Origin: Treponema sp.
GTDB taxonomy: Bacteria; Spirochaetota; Spirochaetia; Treponematales; Breznakiellaceae
Length of the DNA stretch: 45,781 bases
Direction: 5' to 3'
NCBI GenBank assembly: GCA_031258005.1
Contig: JAIRNP010000005.1
Location: 1-45,781, forward strand
Below the pieces are notes generated by a model that was not told where the DNA came from, searched no databases, and was given only the letters and a program-made list of their open reading frames with translations. The translations under genes and the position numbers were made by a program. Below, in pieces: positions 37,772 through 45,781 of this stretch (the stretch's first letter is position 1; every line of letters begins with the position of its first letter).

Positions 37772-39001
37772 TTATTTGATAAGGGCTCGGGGATTTATCG
37801 TAACCCCATGCTTATACACCGTAAAATGCAAGTGCGGGCCGGTGCTGAGACCGGTACTTCCTGCATCGCCGATACGCTCGCCGGTTCCTACATAGTCACC
37901 GGATTTAGTCCGAATCACGCTCAGGTGGGCATACAGGGTTCGGTACCCTGCATGGTGGGAAATCACCACAAAGTTTCCGAAGGATTTATCAAAGCCCACC
38001 GAGGTAACCCGTCCGGCCATAGCCGCCCGTATGGGCGTACCCATAGGAACCCCTATATCAATACCGGAATGAAACTGTCGAATCCCGGTAAAAGGGCTCG
38101 ACCGATACCCGTAATGGGAGGTGATGTAGCCTCGGACCGGCCATATAAAGAGATCCCCGTTGATCTCCTGGAGATCAAGCATTTCAAGCCGGGCTCCGGG
38201 AATGAAGAGGGTGGTATTAACCATAAGGCTGTCAGAAAATAGTTCATTCACCGTTTGAATGGCCTCCAGGGAGGTCTTAAATTTAGCAGCGATGGATTCC
38301 AAGGTATCCTGTTTTCTAACCTGGTAAAGGATGCCGTCTTGATTAGGCACCCGCAAAACCTGATTTATTTGGAGGAGCCGGGTATTGGTAATCCCATTTA
38401 CCGATATGAGGGTATCCTGATTCAAGCCGAAACTCTGCGCCAAGTTACTAATGATATCCCCCGGCTGTACGGTATAAGAAGTGTAAAGGAGTAATGTAGG
38501 TTTAGAATATTCCGCCGGTTCAGGTATGCCGGAAATGAGGGCCTCTTTTCCCAGGGATGCGGTTTTACTGTCTATGCCCAAGAGCCCTACTTCAAAATAA
38601 GGCATTCCTCCCATGCCTGTTTCCGGTTCAAAGAGGGATTCACCGATTTCAGCTTCGGTTTCTCGTTTTTGTACCAGCCTGACCAGGGAAGCAAACCCAT
38701 CGGGCATCATATAACACACCAAGCCTGCCACTACGGCACATCTCAGCACAGCCTTATACCAGCAAACCCTATGCCGGCGAGGAACCTGAGACCGTCTCGG
38801 AGAAACCCCCTGGGCAGGAATAGGCCTCACTGCTTTATGGGAATAGGAAGGCCGAAATAAAGGATTATGAACACGACTGGCAGGAGAGATATGAGCAAAT
38901 CTATGCATCCATGTATAGTGTACTGTTTCATACAAACAAGCTATCTGTTTTATGACTATACCCACAAACGACAGTACATCAACAACCACTTCACCTTTCA
39001 T
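37772..39001 (-). CDS. LysM + M23 family metalloendopeptidase
   Basis: LysM 'YTVQPGDIISNLAQSFGLNQDTLISVNGI'; M23 'FHSGIDIGVPMGTPIRAAMAGRVTSVG...GNFVVISHHAGYRTLYAHLS...STGLSTGPHLHFTVYKHG'. Confidence 0.93.
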   Translation of the reverse strand: MKGEVVVDVLSFVGIVIKQIACLYETVHYTWMHRFAHISPASRVHNPLFRPSYSHKAVRPIPAQGVSPRRSQVPRRHRVCWYKAVLRCAVVAGLVCYMMPDGFASLVRLVQKRETEAEIGESLFEPETGMGGMPYFEVGLLGIDSKTASLGKEALISGIPEPAEYSKPTLLLYTSYTVQPGDIISNLAQSFGLNQDTLISVNGITNTRLLQINQVLRVPNQDGILYQVRKQDTLESIAAKFKTSLEAIQTVNELFSDSLMVNTTLFIPGARLEMLDLQEINGDLFIWPVRGYITSHYGYRSSPFTGIRQFHSGIDIGVPMGTPIRAAMAGRVTSVGFDKSFGNFVVISHHAGYRTLYAHLSVIRTKSGDYVGTGERIGDAGSTGLSTGPHLHFTVYKHGVTINPRALIK

Positions 39002-39015
39002 GGCATATCCTTTTT

Positions 39016-39075
39016 ATATGAGCCTTTTGAAAAACACACCTGCACGGTACCCTGCCTTTTGCAAAAGGCTCATAT
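39016..39075. repeat. Perfect 14-bp inverted repeat in the 5' leader of the M23 gene, with an internal 16-bp palindrome competing for the same arm
   Basis: ATATGAGCCTTTTG (39016-39029) / CAAAAGGCTCATAT (39062-39075); GCCTTTTGCAAAAGGC (39054-39069). Confidence 0.85.
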
Positions 39076-39222
39076 TATGCTATCTTCGTCTCATACCTTA
39101 TCCACTATACTGTAAGGGATCTGCCTTCTTTGTTTAGCCTCTAAAAGAACCGGTATATCCCTCATATCCGCGGTCTGTGCCTAGACTTCCCGCGCTAAGA
39201 TTACTTCTGGCTCTAGGCTCCT

Positions 39223-39753
39223 TCAATAGAGTACTCCACTACCTGCATAATCCTGTTCTCGACTAAAAGGCGGAATGTCCAGCGGATCCTCTTCAAATCT
39301 TTCGGGCCCATCGGTAAAACAAGCCACCGGAACCCCTACTTGTTCAATCACCCCCTGGGAGACATACAGAGGACACTTACTGCGAACTGCTAACGCAACC
39401 GCATCAGCCGGCCGACTATGCACGCTTAGGATTGTATGCGCAGTTCCTCCCTGCCCCTGATCCCTTGCTATTCTAGAAAAAAACAATTTTGTATAAAAGC
39501 TGTTATTCTTAATAGCATATACCTCTACCCGTAATAAAACAAGCCCCATCTGCCGTACCAGTTCCAGCAACAGATCATGCATACCAAGGCGCTTGAGTAC
39601 CGGGACATCGTAGCCCGTGACTATGGATTGGACCTCATCAAGACTGGCAAAGAAGGGAATCACGAGATCTCTATCCATGAGTTTGAGTACGACGAGTCCC
39701 CCTTGAGCTTTTCGGGTAATAGTCCATACCCTTACTTCCCGTTTTTTATACAT
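39223..39753 (-). CDS. BFN/DUF151 bifunctional nuclease-like protein
   Basis: 'YDVPVLKRLGMHDLLLELVRQMG...AHTILSVHSRPADAVALAVRSKCPLYVSQ'. Confidence 0.85.
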   Translation of the reverse strand: MYKKREVRVWTITRKAQGGLVVLKLMDRDLVIPFFASLDEVQSIVTGYDVPVLKRLGMHDLLLELVRQMGLVLLRVEVYAIKNNSFYTKLFFSRIARDQGQGGTAHTILSVHSRPADAVALAVRSKCPLYVSQGVIEQVGVPVACFTDGPERFEEDPLDIPPFSREQDYAGSGVLY

Positions 39754-39755
39754 CC

Positions 39756-40871
39756 CTAGCCCTCCTTATCATTGAACGAGGTTCCGCTTATAAAATCTAA
39801 AAGCCCTCCCAATAGCGCCGCGGATCCCCCATACCCTTGAGCTGCACCGGGAATATGAGCAAAAACCTCCCGGGCTTCTCGTATAAGAGAGCGTCCCCGC
39901 TCTGCCGCTTCTGTGAGGACTCCGCTCGCGCTCAAGGCTTCGATAAGTTCTTCTGCTTCCGAGGTATTACCCTGCCGAGCAGCAGAAAAACAACGGCTCA
40001 CCCATTCCTGACGATCTGCATGACGGTACAGGTATAATAAGATCGGAAGGCTCTTTTTCCCTTCAACCACATCATCCCCCCGCTTTTTACCGGGATTTCC
40101 GGTGGTCAGGTTTTTAACATCATCAAGAATTTGAAACCCCACTCCCACATTTTCGGCAGCCTTTCCCAAGGCGTTAAATAGAAAAGCTTCATGTTCAGGT
40201 AAGGTATCCTCGGGCAAGGCCGCAAGGACCCCCAGAACCGCAGCAAGCCGGGCCAGGGATCCGGTCTTCAACCGGCACATACGGTCATAGGCTTCCAGGC
40301 TGGGAAGCGAGGAAAAATCCCGGTGCCAGTTTATGTCCATGGCTTGACCCAGGTGGAGTCGCCGCATCGCGGCGCCCCAGAACGTAAAAGCCTGGTTCTT
40401 CCGTTCTGCGGAACCATTCCACGGATCGATACAGGTTAGGGCCAGGAAGTACAAGAAAGCCCCCGTATTGATGGCGGTATCGGTTCCATAGCGTATATGG
40501 ATAGCAGGCTCCCCGCGGCGTTCATCTGCATTGTCTTCGATATCGTCATGGATGAGACTCGCCGTATGGGGAAATTCCACCAGGGGCGTCAAGGGTACGG
40601 CCCGATCCCCCCCTCCCAAAACCTCACAGACCAGGGTCATAAGCAGCGGTCTCCACCGTTTACCCCCCCGCTGGAAGAGGTCCCACCCAGGCTGGGTCAG
40701 GACCTTTACCCATTCCGACGGAAGCGCCCCTTCGCCACACCCAAAGATCTGGGTCATCCACGGGTCCCCTGCTCCGGCAGGATCAGGATTTTCCGGCAGC
40801 CATGCGTGCAAGACCGCTTCTATCTTTTCGAGTCTTTGAGTATACTCTCGATCCATATACTTCTTGTCCAT
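39756..40871 (-). CDS. Polyprenyl (trans-isoprenyl) diphosphate synthase
   Basis: 'GGKRWRPLLMTLVCE', 'HDDIEDNADERRG', 'FQILDDVKNLTTGNPGKKRGDDVVEGKKSLP'. Confidence 0.9.
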   Translation of the reverse strand: MDKKYMDREYTQRLEKIEAVLHAWLPENPDPAGAGDPWMTQIFGCGEGALPSEWVKVLTQPGWDLFQRGGKRWRPLLMTLVCEVLGGGDRAVPLTPLVEFPHTASLIHDDIEDNADERRGEPAIHIRYGTDTAINTGAFLYFLALTCIDPWNGSAERKNQAFTFWGAAMRRLHLGQAMDINWHRDFSSLPSLEAYDRMCRLKTGSLARLAAVLGVLAALPEDTLPEHEAFLFNALGKAAENVGVGFQILDDVKNLTTGNPGKKRGDDVVEGKKSLPILLYLYRHADRQEWVSRCFSAARQGNTSEAEELIEALSASGVLTEAAERGRSLIREAREVFAHIPGAAQGYGGSAALLGGLLDFISGTSFNDKEG

Positions 40872-40922
40872 AGGGCTAAACGTTGAAGGTATCTTACACG
40901 AAGTATACCGCTAAAGGCAAGC

Positions 40923-41591
40923 ATGGCATTATATGAAAAACCGGACTATTGGTCCATAAAAGCCAAAAAAGAAGGCTATCCCGCTCGTTCGGTGTATAAG
41001 TTACAAGAAATGGAGGAAAAGTTCGGCCTCTTTTCTGGGGCTTCCCGCGTTGCAGCAAAATCCCGGTTCTTTAAGGTCTTGGATTTGGGGGCTGCTCCGG
41101 GAAGTTGGAGCCTTTATGCCCTGAGGCAATGGGGCAAACGGATTTTCATCCTGGGGGTGGATCTTTCCCCCCTTTCCCGAAACTACGATGCGGGGCTCTT
41201 TGGCGGGGCTCACTACGTTTTTTTGCAAGGGGATATGACCACCGGGGAAATCCGGGATGCCATCGTGGCGCAGGGCCCCTTTCATCTGGTGATGAGTGAC
41301 GCCGCGCCAGGGACCACCGGGAACCCGGGGATAGATACCCTCCGTTCCCTGGTCTTAGCGGAAGCAGCCTTGGCATACGCGGACCAAACCTTGCTTAAAG
41401 GGGGTAATTTCGTGGTGAAGGTGTTCCAGGGAGGGGATACCCCAAGACTGCTCCAAGGTATTCGGGAACGATTCAAAACAGGAAGAAGTTTTAAACCCGC
41501 GGCCTGCCGTAGAAGCTCTTTTGAAACCTATTATCTCGGATTGGATAAAGAATCCCCGCTATATGGCGATGTATTGAAGCTTTCTCCTTGA
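40923..41591 (+). CDS. rlmE: 23S rRNA (uridine-2'-O-)-methyltransferase RlmE/FtsJ family
   Basis: 'YWSIKAKKEGYPARSVYKLQEMEEKFGLF...VLDLGAAPGSWSLYA...MSDAAPGTTGN...GGNFVVKVFQG'. Confidence 0.9.
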   Translation: MALYEKPDYWSIKAKKEGYPARSVYKLQEMEEKFGLFSGASRVAAKSRFFKVLDLGAAPGSWSLYALRQWGKRIFILGVDLSPLSRNYDAGLFGGAHYVFLQGDMTTGEIRDAIVAQGPFHLVMSDAAPGTTGNPGIDTLRSLVLAEAALAYADQTLLKGGNFVVKVFQGGDTPRLLQGIRERFKTGRSFKPAACRRSSFETYYLGLDKESPLYGDVLKLSP

Positions 41592-41680
41592 AAGCGTATC
41601 GTATGCGGGGGGAACAAATCCCCCGCGCCCCCAGTTTTACGCCCCAAGGGGCAGGGTGTTAAACCCCACGCTAACGCGCT

Positions 41681-41712
41681 GTCGCGTTTCATGTGAGCGC
41701 ATGGATTGAAAC
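41681..41712 (+). repeat. Solitary type I-C-like CRISPR repeat (no second copy seen)
   Basis: GTCGCGTTTCATGTGAGCGCATGGATTGAAAC, 32 nt, with GTCGC 5' and TGGATTGAAAC 3' ends typical of I-C repeats. Confidence 0.5.
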
Positions 41713-41717
41713 AATAA

Positions 41718-41752
41718 CAAAAAACGCCGATAGGCTCGCATCCTGTCGGCGT
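41718..41752 (-). terminator. Rho-independent terminator of the RRM gene (minus strand)
   Basis: ACGCCGA..TCGGCGT stem; minus-strand exit into TTTTTTG. Confidence 0.8.
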
Positions 41753-41797
41753 CTCTCCTCCTGTTTGAGGAACCGTACGGTTCCTACGTGTTCCCTA

Positions 41798-42097
41798 TTA
41801 CCAGTTGTTTCCGCTGCTATATCCGCCGTTTGAACCGCCACGACGGGTTGGTTTATCCATAGCCTCGTTCACGCGAAGCTGGCGTCCATCGAGATCGGCG
41901 CCATTTGTGCCTGCGATAGCAGCGCTTGCTTCCTCATCTGTTCCCATTTCAACAAACCCAAATCCCTTTGAGTTGCCGGATTCACGATCAAAAATGATCT
42001 TAGCGGAGGTAACACTACCATACTGCGAAAAGAGATTACGCAGACTGTCTTCAGTCGTGTTGTACGAGAGATTACCGACATACAGTTTCTTAGCCAT
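41798..42097 (-). CDS. RRM-domain RNA-binding protein
   Basis: MAKKLYVGNLSYNTTEDSLRNLFSQYGSVTSAKIIFDRESGNSKGFGFVEM, Gly-rich tail. Confidence 0.95.
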   Translation of the reverse strand: MAKKLYVGNLSYNTTEDSLRNLFSQYGSVTSAKIIFDRESGNSKGFGFVEMGTDEEASAAIAGTNGADLDGRQLRVNEAMDKPTRRGGSNGGYSSGNNW

Positions 42098-42194
42098 TGA
42101 ACAAAATCCTTCTCCCGGATCACGCACCGGGCGTGCGAAAAATTCATACCCCTAACATAGGGCAATGTAACAATATACTATTTTGCAAAATCTG

Positions 42195-43556
42195 TCAAGC
42201 CCTTTTTTCATCGCTAAACAGCGCTTTAATCGCTGCTTTTATGTCGCCAACCACTTTGTCCGGCGCGTCAAGGCTTTCGGACTGAGGACCGAGAAACGTG
42301 TCAAAGCCCAAGTTCGCGCTGGTTTTGATACGCCCCGCGATCCGCTGCACTGGCCTCACCTCGCCGGTCAGAGACAGTTCACCAGCTATGGCGACCCGCG
42401 CTGGTATGGGCAGGCCGGTTCGCGCCGAGTAGAGGGCGCAGGCCAAGGCCAGCTCCACGCCTACTTCGGTGATTCTGATGCCGCCGGCCACGTTGACGTA
42501 GAGGTCCTGGTCAGAAAGCCGCAAGCTAAGGTGCTTTTCTAGCGTTGCCGCCACCCGCGCCACCCGCGCCGAGTCAAGCCGGTCGGAAAACACGCGACTC
42601 ATGGCGCCTTTGACCGGAACCGTGAGCGCCTGTATCTCCACAAGCAAAGGCCGCGTCCCTTCAAGCACAGCAGCTGTGGCAACTCCAGGCGGCAGTTCCC
42701 CTTCCCGGCGCACCAGAAAGAGGAGCGATGGGTCTTCAACCACACTCAACCCCTGTTCTCCCATAGTAAAAATACCGATTTCGTCCACTGAACCAAAACG
42801 ATTTTTGGTTGCCCGCAGAAAACGGCAGTCCCCATCGTTCTGCTCAAAGTAGATAACCGTGTCTACCATGTGTTCCAGAGTCTTTGGGCCGGATATGACG
42901 CCATCTTTGGTAACGTGGGCTACGAGAAAGAGCGCGGCATCGTGTTCTTTCACCCAGGATATCAGCGAATAGGAACAGTACTTCATCTGATTCAACGTAC
43001 CCGGGGTGAGACCAGCCTCGTCAGAGTGCAGGGTCTGGACTGAATCGGCCACGATGATGACCGGCTTTACCGCGTCCATGATTGCCTCAATATCCTCAAG
43101 CCTACCAGTACAGCATAACTCGATCCGCTCACCCTTAATGCCAAGCCGATCTGCCCGCATACGCACTTGACCGGCGGATTCCTCCGCGGAAACGTAAAGC
43201 ACACGGCCATTGGTTTCTGCCGAAGCTACGGCCTGGAGTAAGAGCGTTGATTTCCCAATTCCCGGCTCACCGCCAATCAGTATTGCGGAGCGTTTCATAA
43301 TGCCGCCGCCCAGTACGCGATCAAACTCGTCAATCCCGCTTGAGATACGGCTCCCCGCATCCGCATCAATGGAAGAAAGCGGGAGCCAAGTTACAGGAAC
43401 CTGTTGCCGTCCCGCAAGCTGCCCACTGCCCTGTACGGCTGCTGAGGTTTCAACGAAGGTGTTCCACTCACCGCAATCCGGGCAGCGCCCAAGCCACTTT
43501 GCTTCCTCATGGCCACAGGTGGAACATTTATAGACAAGCGCTTTTTGTTTTTTCAT
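42195..43556 (-). CDS. radA: DNA repair protein RadA (probable ATG 43556)
   Basis: Zn finger CSTCGHEEAKWLGRCPDCGEWN, Walker A GGEPGIGKSTLLLQ, KNRFGSVDEIGIF. Confidence 0.96.
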   Translation of the reverse strand: MKKQKALVYKCSTCGHEEAKWLGRCPDCGEWNTFVETSAAVQGSGQLAGRQQVPVTWLPLSSIDADAGSRISSGIDEFDRVLGGGIMKRSAILIGGEPGIGKSTLLLQAVASAETNGRVLYVSAEESAGQVRMRADRLGIKGERIELCCTGRLEDIEAIMDAVKPVIIVADSVQTLHSDEAGLTPGTLNQMKYCSYSLISWVKEHDAALFLVAHVTKDGVISGPKTLEHMVDTVIYFEQNDGDCRFLRATKNRFGSVDEIGIFTMGEQGLSVVEDPSLLFLVRREGELPPGVATAAVLEGTRPLLVEIQALTVPVKGAMSRVFSDRLDSARVARVAATLEKHLSLRLSDQDLYVNVAGGIRITEVGVELALACALYSARTGLPIPARVAIAGELSLTGEVRPVQRIAGRIKTSANLGFDTFLGPQSESLDAPDKVVGDIKAAIKALFSDEKRA

Positions 43557-43578
43557 ATTCAGTAAATTTCTCCGTATC

Positions 43579-43607
43579 TTGTTCACTTGCTCATACTCTC
43601 GTATAAT
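43579..43607 (+). promoter_or_regulatory. Sigma-70-type promoter for the mscS gene
   Basis: TTGTTC-N17-TATAAT. Confidence 0.6.
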
Positions 43608-43655
43608 GCCACTATCATAAAAGTATGTCAGCGCTGAATGGCGCGAGGAGAGAGA

Positions 43656-44669
43656 ATGAATACAAACACGTTTCTTGACAATAGTTTTTTGGGTAACGAG
43701 TTACGGCAGTGGCTATTCGCGCTCTGCTTTGTTGTGGGCGGCTTTCTTGCGGGTAAAATCGTGCCGTCGGTGTTCAGGCATCTTGGCCGGAAAACCGCGT
43801 TTGCGTTTGACGATATTCTTTTTGCAAAGATCAATCACCCGCTCAACCTCATCGTAACCATTGCCGGTATCAAGCTGGGGTTTGATCTTCTCCTGTTGAG
43901 TGAGACTGCGCAACTGTGGCTCAACCGCTCGCTCTCAATCCTGAGCATCGTGTCTTTGGCGTGGATGGCAAGCGGGGCGCTTGACGCGTTCCTTGTTCAG
44001 TATATGCCGTCCGGGTCGCTCGATCCCACGTCCAATTCAATGACCGACATAAAGCCATTGGCCAGAAAACTTTGCAGCGTGGTCGTGTGGATCATCGCCT
44101 TTGTGCTGATCCTGCGAACCCTGGATTATGACGTGAGCGCGTTACTGGCCGGTCTTGGCTTGGGCGGCGCGGCCCTTGCGCTGGCCTCCAAAGACACACT
44201 GGCAAACTGCTTTGGTTCGATTACAGTGTTTGTAGATCGCCCATTCCGTATCAATGACCGTATCAAGATCATGGGTTACGACGGCTTTATTACCGAGATG
44301 AGTCTGCGAACCAGCCGTCTGCGAACCATGGAAAACCGCACGGTGATCATTCCCAACAGCGTTTTTTCAGCAACCCCTATTGAAAACATCAGCGCAGACC
44401 CGAGTACGGTGAACCAGTCCATCGTGGTTAAGACGGCTAATGGCCGCGAGAAAATACAGACGGCCATCACGCTTTTGCTCGAAATAGGCGCAGGCACAGA
44501 AGGCTGCACTGGCGCGCCCACAGCCTTGTTGGTGAGCATCAATGGAAATGCCTGTCAGATTACCTTTACTTTCTATGTGGCTGAGGCTGCAGACTATATC
44601 GCTACACTGAACCGCGTCAACATGGCGATACTGAGCCGTTTTGAGGAGGCAGGAATCGCGCTTGTGTAA
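43656..44669 (+). CDS. MscS family mechanosensitive ion channel (SD supports ATG 43656)
   Basis: 'ALLAGLGLGGAALALASKDTLANCFGSITVFVDRPFRINDRIKIMGYDGFI...RTSRLRTMENRTVIIPNSVFS'. Confidence 0.93.
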   Translation: MNTNTFLDNSFLGNELRQWLFALCFVVGGFLAGKIVPSVFRHLGRKTAFAFDDILFAKINHPLNLIVTIAGIKLGFDLLLLSETAQLWLNRSLSILSIVSLAWMASGALDAFLVQYMPSGSLDPTSNSMTDIKPLARKLCSVVVWIIAFVLILRTLDYDVSALLAGLGLGGAALALASKDTLANCFGSITVFVDRPFRINDRIKIMGYDGFITEMSLRTSRLRTMENRTVIIPNSVFSATPIENISADPSTVNQSIVVKTANGREKIQTAITLLLEIGAGTEGCTGAPTALLVSINGNACQITFTFYVAEAADYIATLNRVNMAILSRFEEAGIALV

Positions 44670-44711
44670 CAAGTACAAGTTGTCGACGAACTCCTATTAT
44701 TATAGAAGGAA

Positions 44712-45317
44712 ATGAAAGCAGGTTCATCACATCCAATAAAACCGCCACCCAGCGGCACTGCTTATCCCGCGCCACGCACTGCGGCGCCCGCGAAGCCAGC
44801 TGCGCCTCCGCCATCAAAGAAAGGCGCTGTGCTGGTATACCATACGCTCATCGTCGTTGCGGTACTGCTGGCGCTACTGATTGCGGCAGGCACAATCTAT
44901 GCGCTGGTGTTCAGGAACGGCGCGGAACCGCTGTACAGCATACCTGCCGCGCCGGCCACAGCCGTGCCAACGCAAGCGCCCTTCACTGAGACCCAAGTTT
45001 TGCAGTTACAGGAAAACATCTTCACAGGCATCGGGCGCCTGCGGGCGGTCAGCGCGGACAGGCCGCCAGTAACGATAGTCGTGTCTATCGCCTTCCCGTA
45101 TCTACCCGAAGATCGCGCCTTTGCAGAGGAACTCGCCACCAAGATACCGGAGTTCAGAAACACGGCGCTTGAATACTTCAGTACCCATAGCGCCGTTGAA
45201 CTGCGGCAAAGCGGCGAGGCCATCATCAAGACCGACCTTCTGCGCCGCTATAACAATCTGCTTCACTTGGGCAGCATCAGCGTGCTGTACTTCAATGATT
45301 TTATGTTTATTGATTAG
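44712..45317 (+). CDS. FliL-like flagellar basal-body-associated membrane protein
   Basis: Pro-rich N-terminus, one TM, C-term 'LRRYNNLLHLGSISVLYFNDFMFID'. Confidence 0.5.
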   Translation: MKAGSSHPIKPPPSGTAYPAPRTAAPAKPAAPPPSKKGAVLVYHTLIVVAVLLALLIAAGTIYALVFRNGAEPLYSIPAAPATAVPTQAPFTETQVLQLQENIFTGIGRLRAVSADRPPVTIVVSIAFPYLPEDRAFAEELATKIPEFRNTALEYFSTHSAVELRQSGEAIIKTDLLRRYNNLLHLGSISVLYFNDFMFID

Positions 45318-45319
45318 AG

Positions 45320-45781
45320 CTACTCCCTGTCCGCCAGCGTTACCCGCAACTGACTCTTGGTCGAGCCGCGCAGGATTTCCACCACAACGGTTTCGCCTGG
45401 TTTGTTGTCTTCCAGCGCCGCGTAGAGGTCTGCAAGGGTGTCGGTACGCCTACCGTCAACCGAAGTGATGATGTCTCCACCCAGATAAATCACGCTGGAG
45501 CCATAGCGCACAGGCTCGGTTCCAGCCTTAATGCCGGCGCGTTCCGCCAACCCGTTCTGCCGCGTCCGCGATACGAGTAGACCGCTGGAAACCGATAGCT
45601 TGGCGTAGGACACCAGCGCTGGGAATATCTGAATCATAGTTGCGTCGATCATGCCGCGCCGTACCCGTCCGGTTTCGATAAGTTCCGCCACTACCCGCTT
45701 GGCTGTGTTCACCGGTACGGCGAAGCCAACGCCCACTGAACCGCCGGTGGTGGAGTAGATCATCGTGTTGATACCGATCAT
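45320..45781 (-). CDS. HtrA/DegP-like serine protease, partial (5' end outside window), protease end + PDZ
   Basis: 'MIYSTTGGSVGVGFAVPVNTAKRVVAELIETGRVRRG...GLAERAGIKAG...GGDIITSVDGRRTDTLADLYAALEDNKPGETVVVEILRG'. Confidence 0.88.
   Translation of the reverse strand: MIGINTMIYSTTGGSVGVGFAVPVNTAKRVVAELIETGRVRRGMIDATMIQIFPALVSYAKLSVSSGLLVSRTRQNGLAERAGIKAGTEPVRYGSSVIYLGGDIITSVDGRRTDTLADLYAALEDNKPGETVVVEILRGSTKSQLRVTLADRE

Noticed and set aside
41600-41800. Full CRISPR array
   Set aside because: Only one repeat-like unit found; no second GGATTGAAAC or GTTTCAATCC seen nearby, and no cas genes.

Overview
The window is chromosomal DNA from a spirochete, most likely a Treponema-type genome: it has FlaB core flagellin, FlaA filament sheath, a spirochete-type radical SAM/SPASM protein and BFN/DUF151. 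The backbone is mostly housekeeping: mnmE, infA, grpE-dnaK-dnaJ, prfB with a programmed +1 frameshift the ORF track does not join, ftsY, a LolCDE-type exporter, a polyprenyl synthase, rlmE, an RRM protein, radA, mscS, a FliL-like gene and a partial htrA. The strongest candidate for an under-described system is the tightly packed five-gene cluster at 6815-13776. It encodes an NTase-like/radical SAM-SPASM protein, a GT-like protein, a SpsF-type cytidylyltransferase, a PseG-like/methyltransferase fusion and an ATP-grasp protein. It lies between flaB and flaA and could be a flagellin/surface glycan modification pathway (inference). Accessory features include three decayed transposase loci (IS1182-, IS66- and ISAZ013-like), a dispersed repeat in two copies, and an 18-G homopolymer next to a 21-bp tandem repeat that is open on both strands. 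There are also clusters of perfect 3-nt-loop palindromes, a solitary type I-C-like CRISPR repeat without cas genes, a 21-bp palindrome on the flaA promoter, and several mutually exclusive RNA-fold candidates in 5' UTRs. All calls are from reading the sequence; no database search was run.
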